Positions 23,115-32,095 of a stretch of 40,458 nt of DNA are shown here, one piece after another; position 1 is the stretch's first letter; every line of letters starts with the position of its first letter. Made by a program: the position numbers and the translations under genes. The notes beneath the pieces were generated by a model. The model worked only from the letters and a program-made list of their open reading frames with translations, was not told the origin of the DNA and did no database searches. The stretch covers positions 1 to 40,458 of the forward strand of contig DGWX01000026.1 of NCBI GenBank assembly GCA_002395405.1. Reading direction: 5' to 3'. This DNA is from Christensenella sp. UBA4247. Lineage in GTDB: Bacteria; Bacillota; Clostridia; Christensenellales; CAG-1252.

Positions 23115-24432
23115 AACGCTCCTTATCGTTTGCGATGACCGCTTTTCTGACTTCCGCGCCCCAAAGGACGTAACCCGCTTGCGACATATGCAATCCGTCG
23201 TTTAAGAAATACGCCTCGGAATACTTTCCTGACTCTTTCTCGAGAACGGTGCCCGCGTCGATGATATTCAAGTATTCGTGCGTCGCCGCGTACGCAATGA
23301 CCCTATCGTTCGCGGCGTCGATCTGGGTTTTATACGCCGCGTAATACCCGGGAACGTGATTGATCAGGATAAAATGAACGGTGGCGTTCGGCAAACGATC
23401 GTGTAAATGTTCGAAAAGTTTGATGAGAGTCTCCGCCGTTTGCGCGCCGGTTTTTCTGAAATTGATAATATCGTTGATCCCGACGTACAAAACGACGGCG
23501 CGGGGGTTATAGGGAATGATCAAGCGATCGGCGTAACAATTCAGCCAATGATAGGAAGCCGATCCGCCGATACCCACGTTCTTGGTCGTAACGGGCGCCA
23601 TCTTAAGGGTGGAATCCGACCAATTTTCCATAGAGGAAGATCCCCCCATAACGACTTTATACGAATCGAAAGAGGAAGATTCGTATCGCTTCGCCTTCGT
23701 TTCGAAGCTTGCGACGTTCATCGAAGAACCTTCCGCGTCCGTTACGACGAGAGAGGAAGTTACGTCCTCGACCGTTACATCGATTTTGGTCTCCTCAGCG
23801 TTTACCGCATAAGTCAGGCTGACGATCCCGAGAGAGTACGTTGCGCTTTTCAGTACCGTTTGCGACGAGCGCGTGTAATTCAAGAGCGATCGAACATCTT
23901 CCGAATAAGAAACGAGACGGTTAACGCCGGCTGTGGTCAGGCGAACGACGCCCTCTTTTACCGGTTGATTGCAAACACCGATCAGGCGGAACGGAGACGT
24001 TTCGTCTATCGTTTCGGTAAAAGTCAAAACGGGCTCGGCGTAATCTTCCGTTTCTTCGTTTTCCTCGTCTCTGACCCACTTTGCGAACAAATTTACGCTC
24101 CCCGTCAGCGGCTTGGAAAAATCAAATAAAGCGGTCCCCTCTTTATCCACTGCCCAACCGGAAAAAAGATAGCCTTTTCTTTCGGGAGAATCGGAAGGCG
24201 GCGTTAATGTTTCGCCCACCGTTACGGTGGTTTTATAAAAGAGCGTATTTTCGGAAATCGCTTCTTTCCCCGAGCTTAATGTAATGACCTGTCCCTCGGT
24301 ATTGGTCATAAAGCGGGCGGTCGCACGGAGCGGTTCGTAAGCGTATTGTTTCCCCTTCGAGCAGGAAGGAAGCGCGATTAGAACGCTAAACGCGCAAGCG
24401 ATCGCAATCAGAATACAGAACCGTTTTTTCAT
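23101..24432 (-). CDS. Secreted SGNH-hydrolase lipoprotein with InlB-type repeat
   Basis: This 443-residue lipoprotein has a signal peptide ending in the lipobox LPSC (C24). Residues 57-119 form a Listeria-Bacteroides (InlB B-repeat-like) beta repeat with KGYLFSGW and VNLFAKW. Residues 120-250 look like beta-strand linker. The SGNH domain occupies about 255-435: GGSSSMENW (block I), GIGGSASYHW (block II), YVGINDI (block III) and NDGLHMS (block V). It probably removes acetyl or other ester groups from the glycan at the cell surface. It overlaps the upstream GH130 gene as ATGA. Confidence 0.9.
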   Translation of the reverse strand: MKKRFCILIAIACAFSVLIALPSCSKGKQYAYEPLRATARFMTNTEGQVITLSSGKEAISENTLFYKTTVTVGETLTPPSDSPERKGYLFSGWAVDKEGTALFDFSKPLTGSVNLFAKWVRDEENEETEDYAEPVLTFTETIDETSPFRLIGVCNQPVKEGVVRLTTAGVNRLVSYSEDVRSLLNYTRSSQTVLKSATYSLGIVSLTYAVNAEETKIDVTVEDVTSSLVVTDAEGSSMNVASFETKAKRYESSSFDSYKVVMGGSSSMENWSDSTLKMAPVTTKNVGIGGSASYHWLNCYADRLIIPYNPRAVVLYVGINDIINFRKTGAQTAETLIKLFEHLHDRLPNATVHFILINHVPGYYAAYKTQIDAANDRVIAYAATHEYLNIIDAGTVLEKESGKYSEAYFLNDGLHMSQAGYVLWGAEVRKAVIANDKERYEND

Positions 24433-25442
24433 AATTTACCCTCTCGATACACACTTTCGACAAACTCTTCGAAAGGAGCGGTAGCAACGCAAACGAACTT
24501 ATCCGCCGCGCCGTAATAAACGTACATAACGCCGTCTTTTACGGCGATCCCCGTCGGGAAAACGCAGCCGTTGTAATATCCGTCCGTTTCAAAGGAGAAT
24601 TCAGGCTCCATAACGAAGTCTTTCGTGCGCGCGAGAATGCGGGAAGGATCCTTTTCGTCCAAGATCACCGCGCCGACTCTGTACGCGCCGTCTTTTTTCG
24701 CAACGCCGTGATAGAGAAGCAGCCAGCCGTATTTACATTTTACGGGAGGAGTGGAACCGCCGATCTTCGCGTCTTCCCACCACTCTTTGCCCTGCATCAA
24801 TAAAGAAGGCTTACCCCATTCCATAAGATCGTCCGAATAGGCGATCCATATCGCGGGATTTTCGTTTTCAAATCCCTTGCCGCACCATTCCATCGGGCGG
24901 GAAAGTCGAACGAAGCGTCCGGCTACTCTTTCGGGGAAAATGTAAACGTCGCGATCATCCAAACGGCTATCCGTTATGCGTCCGAGCTTTTTCCATTCCT
25001 TCAAGTCGCGGCTGATCGCAAGATGCGTCACGCTGTTGTTATTGATCAGCATCGTCGGCCCTTCCTGCGGCTGAAATCCGAAATAACCGCAATCTTCCCG
25101 CCAATACTGCCCCGGCGCAAACGTTCTCGAAGCGTACGTCAAATAATAATAATCGCCCATTTTTACGAGACGGGGATCCTCCACGCAACCGCCGTCGGCT
25201 CCGTTGAGATCTGGAGAAAGAACGGGAGAAGGAGATTTCCTTTCGAAAGTAAAACCGTCTTCGCTTTCGGCAAGACCGAGATAAATATGATGCGTGGCGT
25301 CTTGCCCCGCCGCGCGATAAAGCATCTTAAAACGCTTGGACTCTTCGTCGTATAGGACGGCGGGATTCAAAACGCAAAGGCTCTCCCAAGAGTCTCCGAT
25401 CGGTTTCAATATAGGGTTTTTGTCATATTTTTTAAGTTTCAT
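24429..25442 (-). CDS. GH130 beta-mannoside phosphorylase (or hydrolase)
   Basis: This 337-residue five-bladed beta-propeller enzyme belongs to glycoside hydrolase family 130. Marks are the N-terminal NPIL, NPAVLYDE and LYRAAG segments, the catalytic EDPR (D89), FPERV near 169 and YYGAAD near the C-terminus. Family members phosphorolyse beta-linked mannosides to mannose-1-phosphate, and a few hydrolyse them. It has no signal peptide, so it works on imported oligosaccharides. A GAAGGA ribosome site precedes the ATG. The second GH130 gene at 33072 is only distantly similar, suggesting a different linkage or acceptor. Confidence 0.93.
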   Translation of the reverse strand: MKLKKYDKNPILKPIGDSWESLCVLNPAVLYDEESKRFKMLYRAAGQDATHHIYLGLAESEDGFTFERKSPSPVLSPDLNGADGGCVEDPRLVKMGDYYYLTYASRTFAPGQYWREDCGYFGFQPQEGPTMLINNNSVTHLAISRDLKEWKKLGRITDSRLDDRDVYIFPERVAGRFVRLSRPMEWCGKGFENENPAIWIAYSDDLMEWGKPSLLMQGKEWWEDAKIGGSTPPVKCKYGWLLLYHGVAKKDGAYRVGAVILDEKDPSRILARTKDFVMEPEFSFETDGYYNGCVFPTGIAVKDGVMYVYYGAADKFVCVATAPFEEFVESVYREGKL

Positions 25443-25474
25443 TTTTCAGTCCTTCTTTGCTGTATTTCGCCGTA

Positions 25475-28084
25475 TTAAGCGATCGTATAAGTTTCGTAAT
25501 CGATCGTTCCGTCGAGGACGATCTCGTCCAGTAGAACGGAAGACACATTGTAGTTCCCGCCGAAGCTCTTAACCGCAACGGAAACGCGCGTAAGAGAGGA
25601 AACGTATTTTTTCGCCATCGAGAAACTTCCGCCGTTTACGTCCGTAAAGTTCGAAAAGCCGATCTTATACGTTTTCCATTCGGGAGAGACGTTTTGGATC
25701 TCTTTGCGTACTTGATAATTCGTTCCGTTATACGAAACAAACAGATTCACGTACACGATCGCGCCGTAAGGATCTCCTTTCATCATAAACGTTATGCCGG
25801 AAGCGTCCACCGAGGGATCCACTTTGAGGGAAGTAAAGTATCCGACCGCGTCCATCTTGGTTTTGTAAGAGAGAGCGAGGCTTTGCCCTTCTCCCTCTTT
25901 TACGTCGGAAGACATAGTCAAACCGGCATACGATTCGGAAGAGGACGTTTCCCACGACAACGTTTCCGCGCTGTCTTCGTCAAACGATGAGATAACGGCG
26001 AGTTTCGCGTTATTTTGCGAAGGGACGATCTTATCGGAAAGCTCGGAAACGGAAGATTCGGAAACGGTAATAAAGCGGATATTATCGAGATATACGTAAT
26101 TATTCGCAAGGTATTTCGGATCCGCGATCTTCGCTCCCAAAACCGACCGATAGAAGGAATACTCGAAAGAGACGGAGAAGCCGACGATATTGTCGCTCGA
26201 AAGAACTTCCGCCGAGCCGAAATAACCTTCCGCGAGCGTCATATCGGAAAATGCGATCTTATAGCTTTGCCAATCGGAAGAAAGCGCGTCCACAGTGTAA
26301 GAATAGGCTTCGCCCGTATCGGCGTACACGGTTACGGTCATTTTTGCCTTTATGCCCTCGTTCGAGGCGTCCATCGCCTGCACTTCGACGCCGTTATACC
26401 CTTCCGCCGCTTCGAAACGGACGCCGTAAACAGCCTCGCCCATATCGGTTTTATAGCCGAATCTCCCCGCTTGATTATGAACGCCGAACGCGTACTCGCC
26501 GTCGAGAGAGAGTTCTTCGTCTTTATTCGAAGAGGACGCTTGCCAAACGTAATAGAGATCGAGCGAATTGGAATAAGATGAGAAATCTTCTATCACGCCG
26601 TTTTCCGAAACCGAAGTATGATACAAATTTTCAACTTCGTCGGAGAGTGTTACGACGCGAACGTTCGACACGGTGACCGCGCCGCCCGACCAAACGCTTT
26701 CGAGGCCGAGTTGGAAGGCTTTTATATAATAAAACTGACGGAATCCGTCACCTTTGAACTCGGAAAGCATAAACGCCGAATACGGGATCACGAGCTTACC
26801 GGAAGAGGGGATCGAGGAGACTTTTTGCGAGAAAACCCACCTGTCGCCGTCTTCCTCTACGACGCGGATCAGGATCTTACCCGAAGCGAAATTCGACGCG
26901 TTCGTTAGCGAAAGATCGAGAGACAAAGCGTCTCCTTTTGCGAGAAGTTTGCCGATATCCGTTTTAACGAAGCCGTATCCTTGGATGCCGCGCTCGTTCC
27001 TTTCGTTCGCGCTGCCGCTGAAAGCATAAGTAAGAGAAGAACCGTCTTCCGAAACGTCGATCCCGAAGTTATAGTTCTCGCAAGTAAGCGAGTCCTTAAA
27101 CGAATTAAAATCAAAAGAGGAGATAAAGAGGTCGCCGTACTTTTCGTAATTGATCGCGCGAAGATCGGAAAGATAGGCGATTCCGTCTCCGAAGGATTTT
27201 TCGAAAACGAGCTCGAAGGATTTGATGTAATTATAATCGAATACTTGGTTGAGGATCGGCGTTCCCCCTTTGGTTCGAAGCTCAAATTCGTCAAACCGAA
27301 TGATCACGGTTTGTTTCGCGTTGTTTGCAAGTTTGATCGGCGCGTGCCAATATTCGTTATCTTCATCCACAACGCGGAAATAGATCTCGGAATCGTTTCC
27401 GGCGTAATAAAAATTGAAATAAAAAGCGTCCACGCCGTAAAACTCGATCTCTTGGCTGTGGGTCACCACGACCCAACCGTCCGACTCTTCAAACCCTGTT
27501 CCGCGATTGGTATCCTCTTCGTCAAAACGAACGGTCAAGGAATCTTTCCCGTTTCCGAAAAAGTCTTTTTTATCGATCGCAACGGTCGCTTTCGAACCGA
27601 CTTCGTGTACCGTCCATTCGTCCGCATAGGCGATGTCGATCGCGACTTCTTCCTGCACGTTCGCCTGATAATAAAAGCTTTGGACTTCGTCCGAAAAGAG
27701 CTTTGCGTTGTTCGAATTGACCGCCGTTACGCGCCAATAATAGGTTTTATTCTTGGTTTTGATCGCGGCGCCGATGCGGAAATGCGAATCGACTATACCC
27801 GTCTTTTTCAAATAAGCGGCGTCATCCGCGGCGAATTCTTCCGTTGAAGCGATTTCGAGAACATATGATTCCGCCCCTTCCGCTTCCGTCCAAGAGAATT
27901 CGGGAACGGAAAGAGAAATCATTCCGTCTTTCGGAGAAATTGCGGAAAAATCGCCGATCTCCCCTTTTACGGAAACAGCGGTAAAGTCGTTTGAAGAAAG
28001 ATTTTTTTCTCCGCCCGCGCAAGAGGCAAGAACGAGAGAAGCGATCAAAAGACAAAAAGCGATAAGCAAGATCTTCTTTTTCAT
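25475..28084 (-). CDS. Multi-module beta-sandwich lipoprotein, probable glycan binder
   Basis: This 869-residue lipoprotein has a signal peptide with lipobox LASC (C22). A fibronectin type III-like domain (about 45-145) is followed by four beta-rich modules at roughly 150-320, 330-490, 505-680 and 705-865. They look like jelly-roll carbohydrate-binding modules: the last two share DWQSYKIAFSDMT and EWKTYKIGFSNFT, and several end in a YLDNIRF or YLSDLRA strand. No catalytic domain is visible. A surface glycan-capture role is inferred. GGGAGAGG precedes the ATG; the GH-A gene ends 9 bp upstream. Confidence 0.85.
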   Translation of the reverse strand: MKKKILLIAFCLLIASLVLASCAGGEKNLSSNDFTAVSVKGEIGDFSAISPKDGMISLSVPEFSWTEAEGAESYVLEIASTEEFAADDAAYLKKTGIVDSHFRIGAAIKTKNKTYYWRVTAVNSNNAKLFSDEVQSFYYQANVQEEVAIDIAYADEWTVHEVGSKATVAIDKKDFFGNGKDSLTVRFDEEDTNRGTGFEESDGWVVVTHSQEIEFYGVDAFYFNFYYAGNDSEIYFRVVDEDNEYWHAPIKLANNAKQTVIIRFDEFELRTKGGTPILNQVFDYNYIKSFELVFEKSFGDGIAYLSDLRAINYEKYGDLFISSFDFNSFKDSLTCENYNFGIDVSEDGSSLTYAFSGSANERNERGIQGYGFVKTDIGKLLAKGDALSLDLSLTNASNFASGKILIRVVEEDGDRWVFSQKVSSIPSSGKLVIPYSAFMLSEFKGDGFRQFYYIKAFQLGLESVWSGGAVTVSNVRVVTLSDEVENLYHTSVSENGVIEDFSSYSNSLDLYYVWQASSSNKDEELSLDGEYAFGVHNQAGRFGYKTDMGEAVYGVRFEAAEGYNGVEVQAMDASNEGIKAKMTVTVYADTGEAYSYTVDALSSDWQSYKIAFSDMTLAEGYFGSAEVLSSDNIVGFSVSFEYSFYRSVLGAKIADPKYLANNYVYLDNIRFITVSESSVSELSDKIVPSQNNAKLAVISSFDEDSAETLSWETSSSESYAGLTMSSDVKEGEGQSLALSYKTKMDAVGYFTSLKVDPSVDASGITFMMKGDPYGAIVYVNLFVSYNGTNYQVRKEIQNVSPEWKTYKIGFSNFTDVNGGSFSMAKKYVSSLTRVSVAVKSFGGNYNVSSVLLDEIVLDGTIDYETYTIA

Positions 28085-28093
28085 ATCCTCTCC

Positions 28094-29602
28094 CTATATT
28101 CTTTCACTGGAAACGAACACAACGGACGAAGGCGGAACTTCGACCTTGGTTTTTGCGTTCAAGCTACCGTCGATCACGTAATTCGGAACCACGAATCCGT
28201 CCGCGCCGAGTCTCAGGCTTTTTTCATTATAGATATAAATATAAAGTTTTCCGCTTCCGTTTACCTTTTCTTCGATCGCGAACTCTTCGGTTACGGGGAA
28301 GCGCGTGCTGTTTACCGCAACGAAACCGCCCATCTTCCGATCCGAGGAAACGGTGGCGAGAGTTCTGACGCCCGCCGCAGCCGAAGAAGCTTTATAAACA
28401 ACGTTACCGGGGCGGAAAAGGTTGGTCAAAAGAACGGAAGAATGGAACCAAGGACGATATTCCTGTTTTGCGGAAGGAGCGGAAGCGAGCGTGGAGAACA
28501 TACCCCATTCTTTCGCCGTATTTCCCGTTTCGTTATACATAAAGTGCATCGCGTCGTCCAAATCCCAATAAACGAGTCCGTTTACGCCGGCGAGAATGCT
28601 TTGCACGGTATAATCCGCCATGCGCAAGCCGTACGAGCAATTCATGATATAGGCGTTGCAGTCGGTTATAACGTTTTTACCGTCCAAAAGACCGGCTTCC
28701 CAAATGATCATCTGCTTGGAATAACCGAGAGCGCGATCTTTTTTCTGCACTTTCTTATACAAAGACGAAAGGTTTTTCTGATACTTCGCGTTATCAATGT
28801 CGTAATTGCTGACGTACATATGCAGTCCGTAATTATGAACTACGTCTTTTAAGTTGGAAGCGATTTTGGGTAAATACTGCGTGGATCCCACAAGGCCCGT
28901 CGTGTCTCCGCCGATGATATCGATATCGCCGAGTCCGACCGCGTCCAAAGCGCGCCTGACGCTTTTAACGCCCGCTTCCCACTTGGCGTATGTATTGTAG
29001 GCGTTTTTGGACGAACCGACCACACCCACGTTATTCGGTTCGTTCGTATTTACGAACCAGCGAATACAGCTATATCCTTTGATCTCGATCAAGTACTCCA
29101 TAAGATCCGCGATCATTTTTGCCCAACGGGGATCGGAAGTCGCGTTCGGGATCATTTTATACAGATCTTTATCGGGATCGACGTTTCCGATCACGTTCCA
29201 AACGCCGAATGCAACGCGGATCCCTTTCTCCTGACAATAATCGAGAACGTTGGACGCGTTTACCATATACTTGTTGTTAAAAGTGTAATTCCAAGTATCG
29301 TCGGAAGGATCGTCCGTATTTTGATTGTCGAAGTCCACGACGAACCAATCGAGATTGGTCATACAGCGAACCAAAGAGGGATTCAGCTTGTCCACCGAGG
29401 CGATAACACGATCCCAAGAGCCTTTTACCGTTTTGTTTACGTCTTCGTACGTTCCCCATTCCACGCCGAGCCCGTCGAAAGATTCGGAGACTACGTCGTC
29501 TTTCGAGAAATAGCTCTCTCCGGACGCGCTTTGCTTTTTACAAGCGAAAGCGCAAGTCAGGATAAGCGTTAAAAGGATCAAAATTGCCGTTATTTTTTTC
29601 AT
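28094..29602 (-). CDS. Clan GH-A glycoside hydrolase lipoprotein
   Basis: This 502-residue protein has a signal peptide with lipobox AFAC (C21) and a TIM-barrel glycosidase domain. The acid/base candidate is E188 in NTNEPN and the nucleophile candidate E302 in IIWEAG; their order and 114-residue spacing fit clan GH-A (families such as GH5, GH30 and GH39). A C-terminal beta-sandwich (about 400-500) resembles the small domain seen in GH30/GH39 enzymes. Family cannot be fixed by eye. In context it would be a surface endo- or exo-glycosidase on the target polysaccharide. It follows the solute-binding protein by 5 bp and has no clear Shine-Dalgarno site, so reinitiation after that gene is likely. 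Confidence 0.85.
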   Translation of the reverse strand: MKKITAILILLTLILTCAFACKKQSASGESYFSKDDVVSESFDGLGVEWGTYEDVNKTVKGSWDRVIASVDKLNPSLVRCMTNLDWFVVDFDNQNTDDPSDDTWNYTFNNKYMVNASNVLDYCQEKGIRVAFGVWNVIGNVDPDKDLYKMIPNATSDPRWAKMIADLMEYLIEIKGYSCIRWFVNTNEPNNVGVVGSSKNAYNTYAKWEAGVKSVRRALDAVGLGDIDIIGGDTTGLVGSTQYLPKIASNLKDVVHNYGLHMYVSNYDIDNAKYQKNLSSLYKKVQKKDRALGYSKQMIIWEAGLLDGKNVITDCNAYIMNCSYGLRMADYTVQSILAGVNGLVYWDLDDAMHFMYNETGNTAKEWGMFSTLASAPSAKQEYRPWFHSSVLLTNLFRPGNVVYKASSAAAGVRTLATVSSDRKMGGFVAVNSTRFPVTEEFAIEEKVNGSGKLYIYIYNEKSLRLGADGFVVPNYVIDGSLNAKTKVEVPPSSVVFVSSERI

Positions 29603-29607
29603 AAACG

Positions 29608-31173
29608 TTAATTAGCGAGCGCTTCGTTGATCTCTTTCAGAACCTTTTGCCAGGTCGAATCGTTTACTGCCGCTTTATATTTATCGAGAGTAATGCTGCC
29701 GTAGCAATATTGCATGACGGCGGCGTTCGCGTCTTCGAGGAGTTTTCCGGCGCTCCTCGCCTTATTCGCGGTATTGAGCCATTTGACGGCGGGATCTTCG
29801 TTCAAAACGCGAAGATTGCCTGCCGCTTGCTGTTCTTTCATAAACTCCGTCCAATTCGCTAAGATCTCGTACGATTTTTGATCGGTCATCGGATCGTAAG
29901 AAGTCATATCGTAACCGAGGGTACACATATAGCGGAGATATTTCGCGCCGTTATACTTATCGATATAGCGACCCGTAGAATCCTTTTCCCAGCCGGCTTC
30001 GGTTAAGGATACGTTGCCCAAAGCGTCCACCGTGTAATCATAATCTTCAAAACCGTACGCCGCGAGCATCGTTCCTTCTTCCGAGAGAAGATAATCCATA
30101 ATATCGAGGATCTTTTTCATTTTTTCATCCGAGATATGGGAGGAGAAGAAAGTCATCGAGAACCAATCCTCCTGCCCTTCGAGGGCGAATTTCCCGTCCG
30201 GTCCTTTGACTTTCATGATCGCGGTCATATCGTCCAAAGCGTCTTGCGAGAGGTTGCGGTTCGCTTCTTGTATTTTGGTACGAAGGGTCGAATAGTTGGA
30301 AAGCGAGAGGTTTTCGTAAAACACGCCTACCCTGCCGCCGTAATACTTTTTATTCGCGTCGCCTTCGTTAGAAGAATACTGCTCGTAGCCGTAGATCTTA
30401 TTCGAAACGAAGCTCTTAGCAAGAGTAAGCCCGCTGAGATATGGATCCGTTCCGTAATTCGAAACGACCTTGCCCGAACCGTCGATCGCGAAACAGTGCG
30501 GCGCGTCTTTATAAAAGTTTACGACCGAGGGGAAGCCCCATTCGACGTCCACGAGCGCGTAAAAGTCGCCGCTTTTGCATTTTTTATTATAGAAGGTTTG
30601 AAGGAGAGTATTGAATTCTTCCCAAGTATAAATATCGTTCTCTTTATAAACGCCGTACTGCTTTGCCCAATCGCGGCGATAGACGTATGTAAAAGGAGTA
30701 AAATCGGGTTCGCCGCCTTTTATGTTTTTCGCAACGGGAATACCGTACAGCTTGCCGTTGATTTTAAGCTTTTCGATATCGTTTACGCTTTCGATGAGTT
30801 TTTTGAGATTCGGCCATGCGCTAAGATCGGAAGGGAGCGCCCGAATGTCGCCGTCTTCCGCCCAAAAACGATAGCTGTTCGCAAAGTTATAGGAGTCTAT
30901 ATCCGCTTGGAACACGTCCGTTACGTTTCCACCGTTGATCGCGGAAGCGACCTGTTGATCCCAATCCGCCCAAGAATAGGTGGAGGTCTTTATTTTTACG
31001 CCGAACTTTTCTTCGAGGAAGGCGGTATAAGCGTCGTCGCCGTTCCAATCGTTAAAATAAAGGTTGCGAATGGTGATCGTACCTTCGTCATCTTTCGGAC
31101 CGCAGGCGGTAAAACCGGCAAACAGACCGAAAAGAAGGGTCAGCGTCAAAAGAATCAGAACAATTTTTTTCAT
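29608..31173 (-). CDS. Sugar ABC transporter solute-binding lipoprotein (LplA-like)
   Basis: This 521-residue extracellular solute-binding protein has a signal peptide with lipobox FTAC (C24). Length and the pattern of TDVFQADIDSYNFA, YVYRRDWAKQYG and the WEEFNTLL segment fit the long LplA-type cluster-1 family, which binds complex oligosaccharides. It delivers substrate to the permease pair encoded immediately upstream. ATG 31173 is chosen because GGAGG stands just before it and the signal peptide begins there; the in-frame TTG/ATG further up has no ribosome site. The gap to the permease stop is 13 bp. Confidence 0.93.
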   Translation of the reverse strand: MKKIVLILLTLTLLFGLFAGFTACGPKDDEGTITIRNLYFNDWNGDDAYTAFLEEKFGVKIKTSTYSWADWDQQVASAINGGNVTDVFQADIDSYNFANSYRFWAEDGDIRALPSDLSAWPNLKKLIESVNDIEKLKINGKLYGIPVAKNIKGGEPDFTPFTYVYRRDWAKQYGVYKENDIYTWEEFNTLLQTFYNKKCKSGDFYALVDVEWGFPSVVNFYKDAPHCFAIDGSGKVVSNYGTDPYLSGLTLAKSFVSNKIYGYEQYSSNEGDANKKYYGGRVGVFYENLSLSNYSTLRTKIQEANRNLSQDALDDMTAIMKVKGPDGKFALEGQEDWFSMTFFSSHISDEKMKKILDIMDYLLSEEGTMLAAYGFEDYDYTVDALGNVSLTEAGWEKDSTGRYIDKYNGAKYLRYMCTLGYDMTSYDPMTDQKSYEILANWTEFMKEQQAAGNLRVLNEDPAVKWLNTANKARSAGKLLEDANAAVMQYCYGSITLDKYKAAVNDSTWQKVLKEINEALAN

Positions 31174-31186
31174 AAACAACCTCCGT

Positions 31187-32095
31187 TTATCCTTTAATAG
31201 CACCCACGACCAAGCCCTTGACGAAGAACTTTTGCAGGAAGGGGTAAAACATCATCATCGGGACGATGGAGAAAAAGACGCTCGCCATCGTCAGCCCTTC
31301 GGAATACACGACCTTCTGCCCTAACGTTTCCATTGAAGAAGAACTCGTCGTTATCATTTCACGAAGAACGAGTTGCAAGGGCTTATAGGAAGGATTTTCG
31401 ATAAAGAGCATCGCGTTATACCAGCTGTTCCAGTTACCGACGGCGAAAAACAGTCCGATCGTTGCAAGCATCGGAAGCGCCATAGGCAAATACACCTTAA
31501 AGAAAATCTGAATATCGTTCGCCCCGTCTATCTTGGCGGATTCCTCCAGATCCGGAGGAAGAGAGGCGAAATAGTTGCGCATCAAAAGCATATTATAGGT
31601 ATCGATCGCGCCGGGAATGATCATAACCCAAATTTGGTTATACAAACCGAGATTTTTGATCAGGTAATAATACGGGATCAAGCCGCCGCCGAAGAACATC
31701 GTTACGAGGATCATATTCATAACGAAGTTTTTACCGACCCACTTATTACGTGACAAAGCGTAGCCCGTTATGACCGTAAAGAAAAGCTGATACGCCGTCC
31801 CGGCAAAAAGAAGGAGCAAAGTTACGCGAACGCCCGACCAAAGAGACGCGCTCGAAAAAACCGTTGCGTAATTATCCCAAGTTATTTCCTTCGGATATAA
31901 AAGGAAGGGAGTATTAAGATATACGCTCTCGGGAGAGATCGAGATCAAAAGCGCGTTATAGAAAGGATAAATGATGATGATCGCGTAAAAGAGAAGGATC
32001 GCAAAAATGACCCAATCCATCGGTCCGATACGGCGATCGAACGTGCTGCCCTTCGGGCGAAGGGGCAAGTAAGACAAATTCTCGAATTTTCTCAT
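31187..32095 (-). CDS. Sugar ABC transporter permease (LplC/MsmG-like)
   Basis: This 302-residue inner-membrane permease has six predicted helices and the cytoplasmic EAA loop SAKIDGAND with following LP (about 205-225) that docks the ATPase. N-terminal and C-terminal segments fit the LplC branch of cluster-1 permeases. The ATG overlaps the stop of the partner permease as ATGA, and AAGAGGT is its ribosome site. With the partner and the solute-binding protein it makes a complete importer lacking only the ATPase, supplied by the gene at 18808. Confidence 0.94.
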   Translation of the reverse strand: MRKFENLSYLPLRPKGSTFDRRIGPMDWVIFAILLFYAIIIIYPFYNALLISISPESVYLNTPFLLYPKEITWDNYATVFSSASLWSGVRVTLLLLFAGTAYQLFFTVITGYALSRNKWVGKNFVMNMILVTMFFGGGLIPYYYLIKNLGLYNQIWVMIIPGAIDTYNMLLMRNYFASLPPDLEESAKIDGANDIQIFFKVYLPMALPMLATIGLFFAVGNWNSWYNAMLFIENPSYKPLQLVLREMITTSSSSMETLGQKVVYSEGLTMASVFFSIVPMMMFYPFLQKFFVKGLVVGAIKG

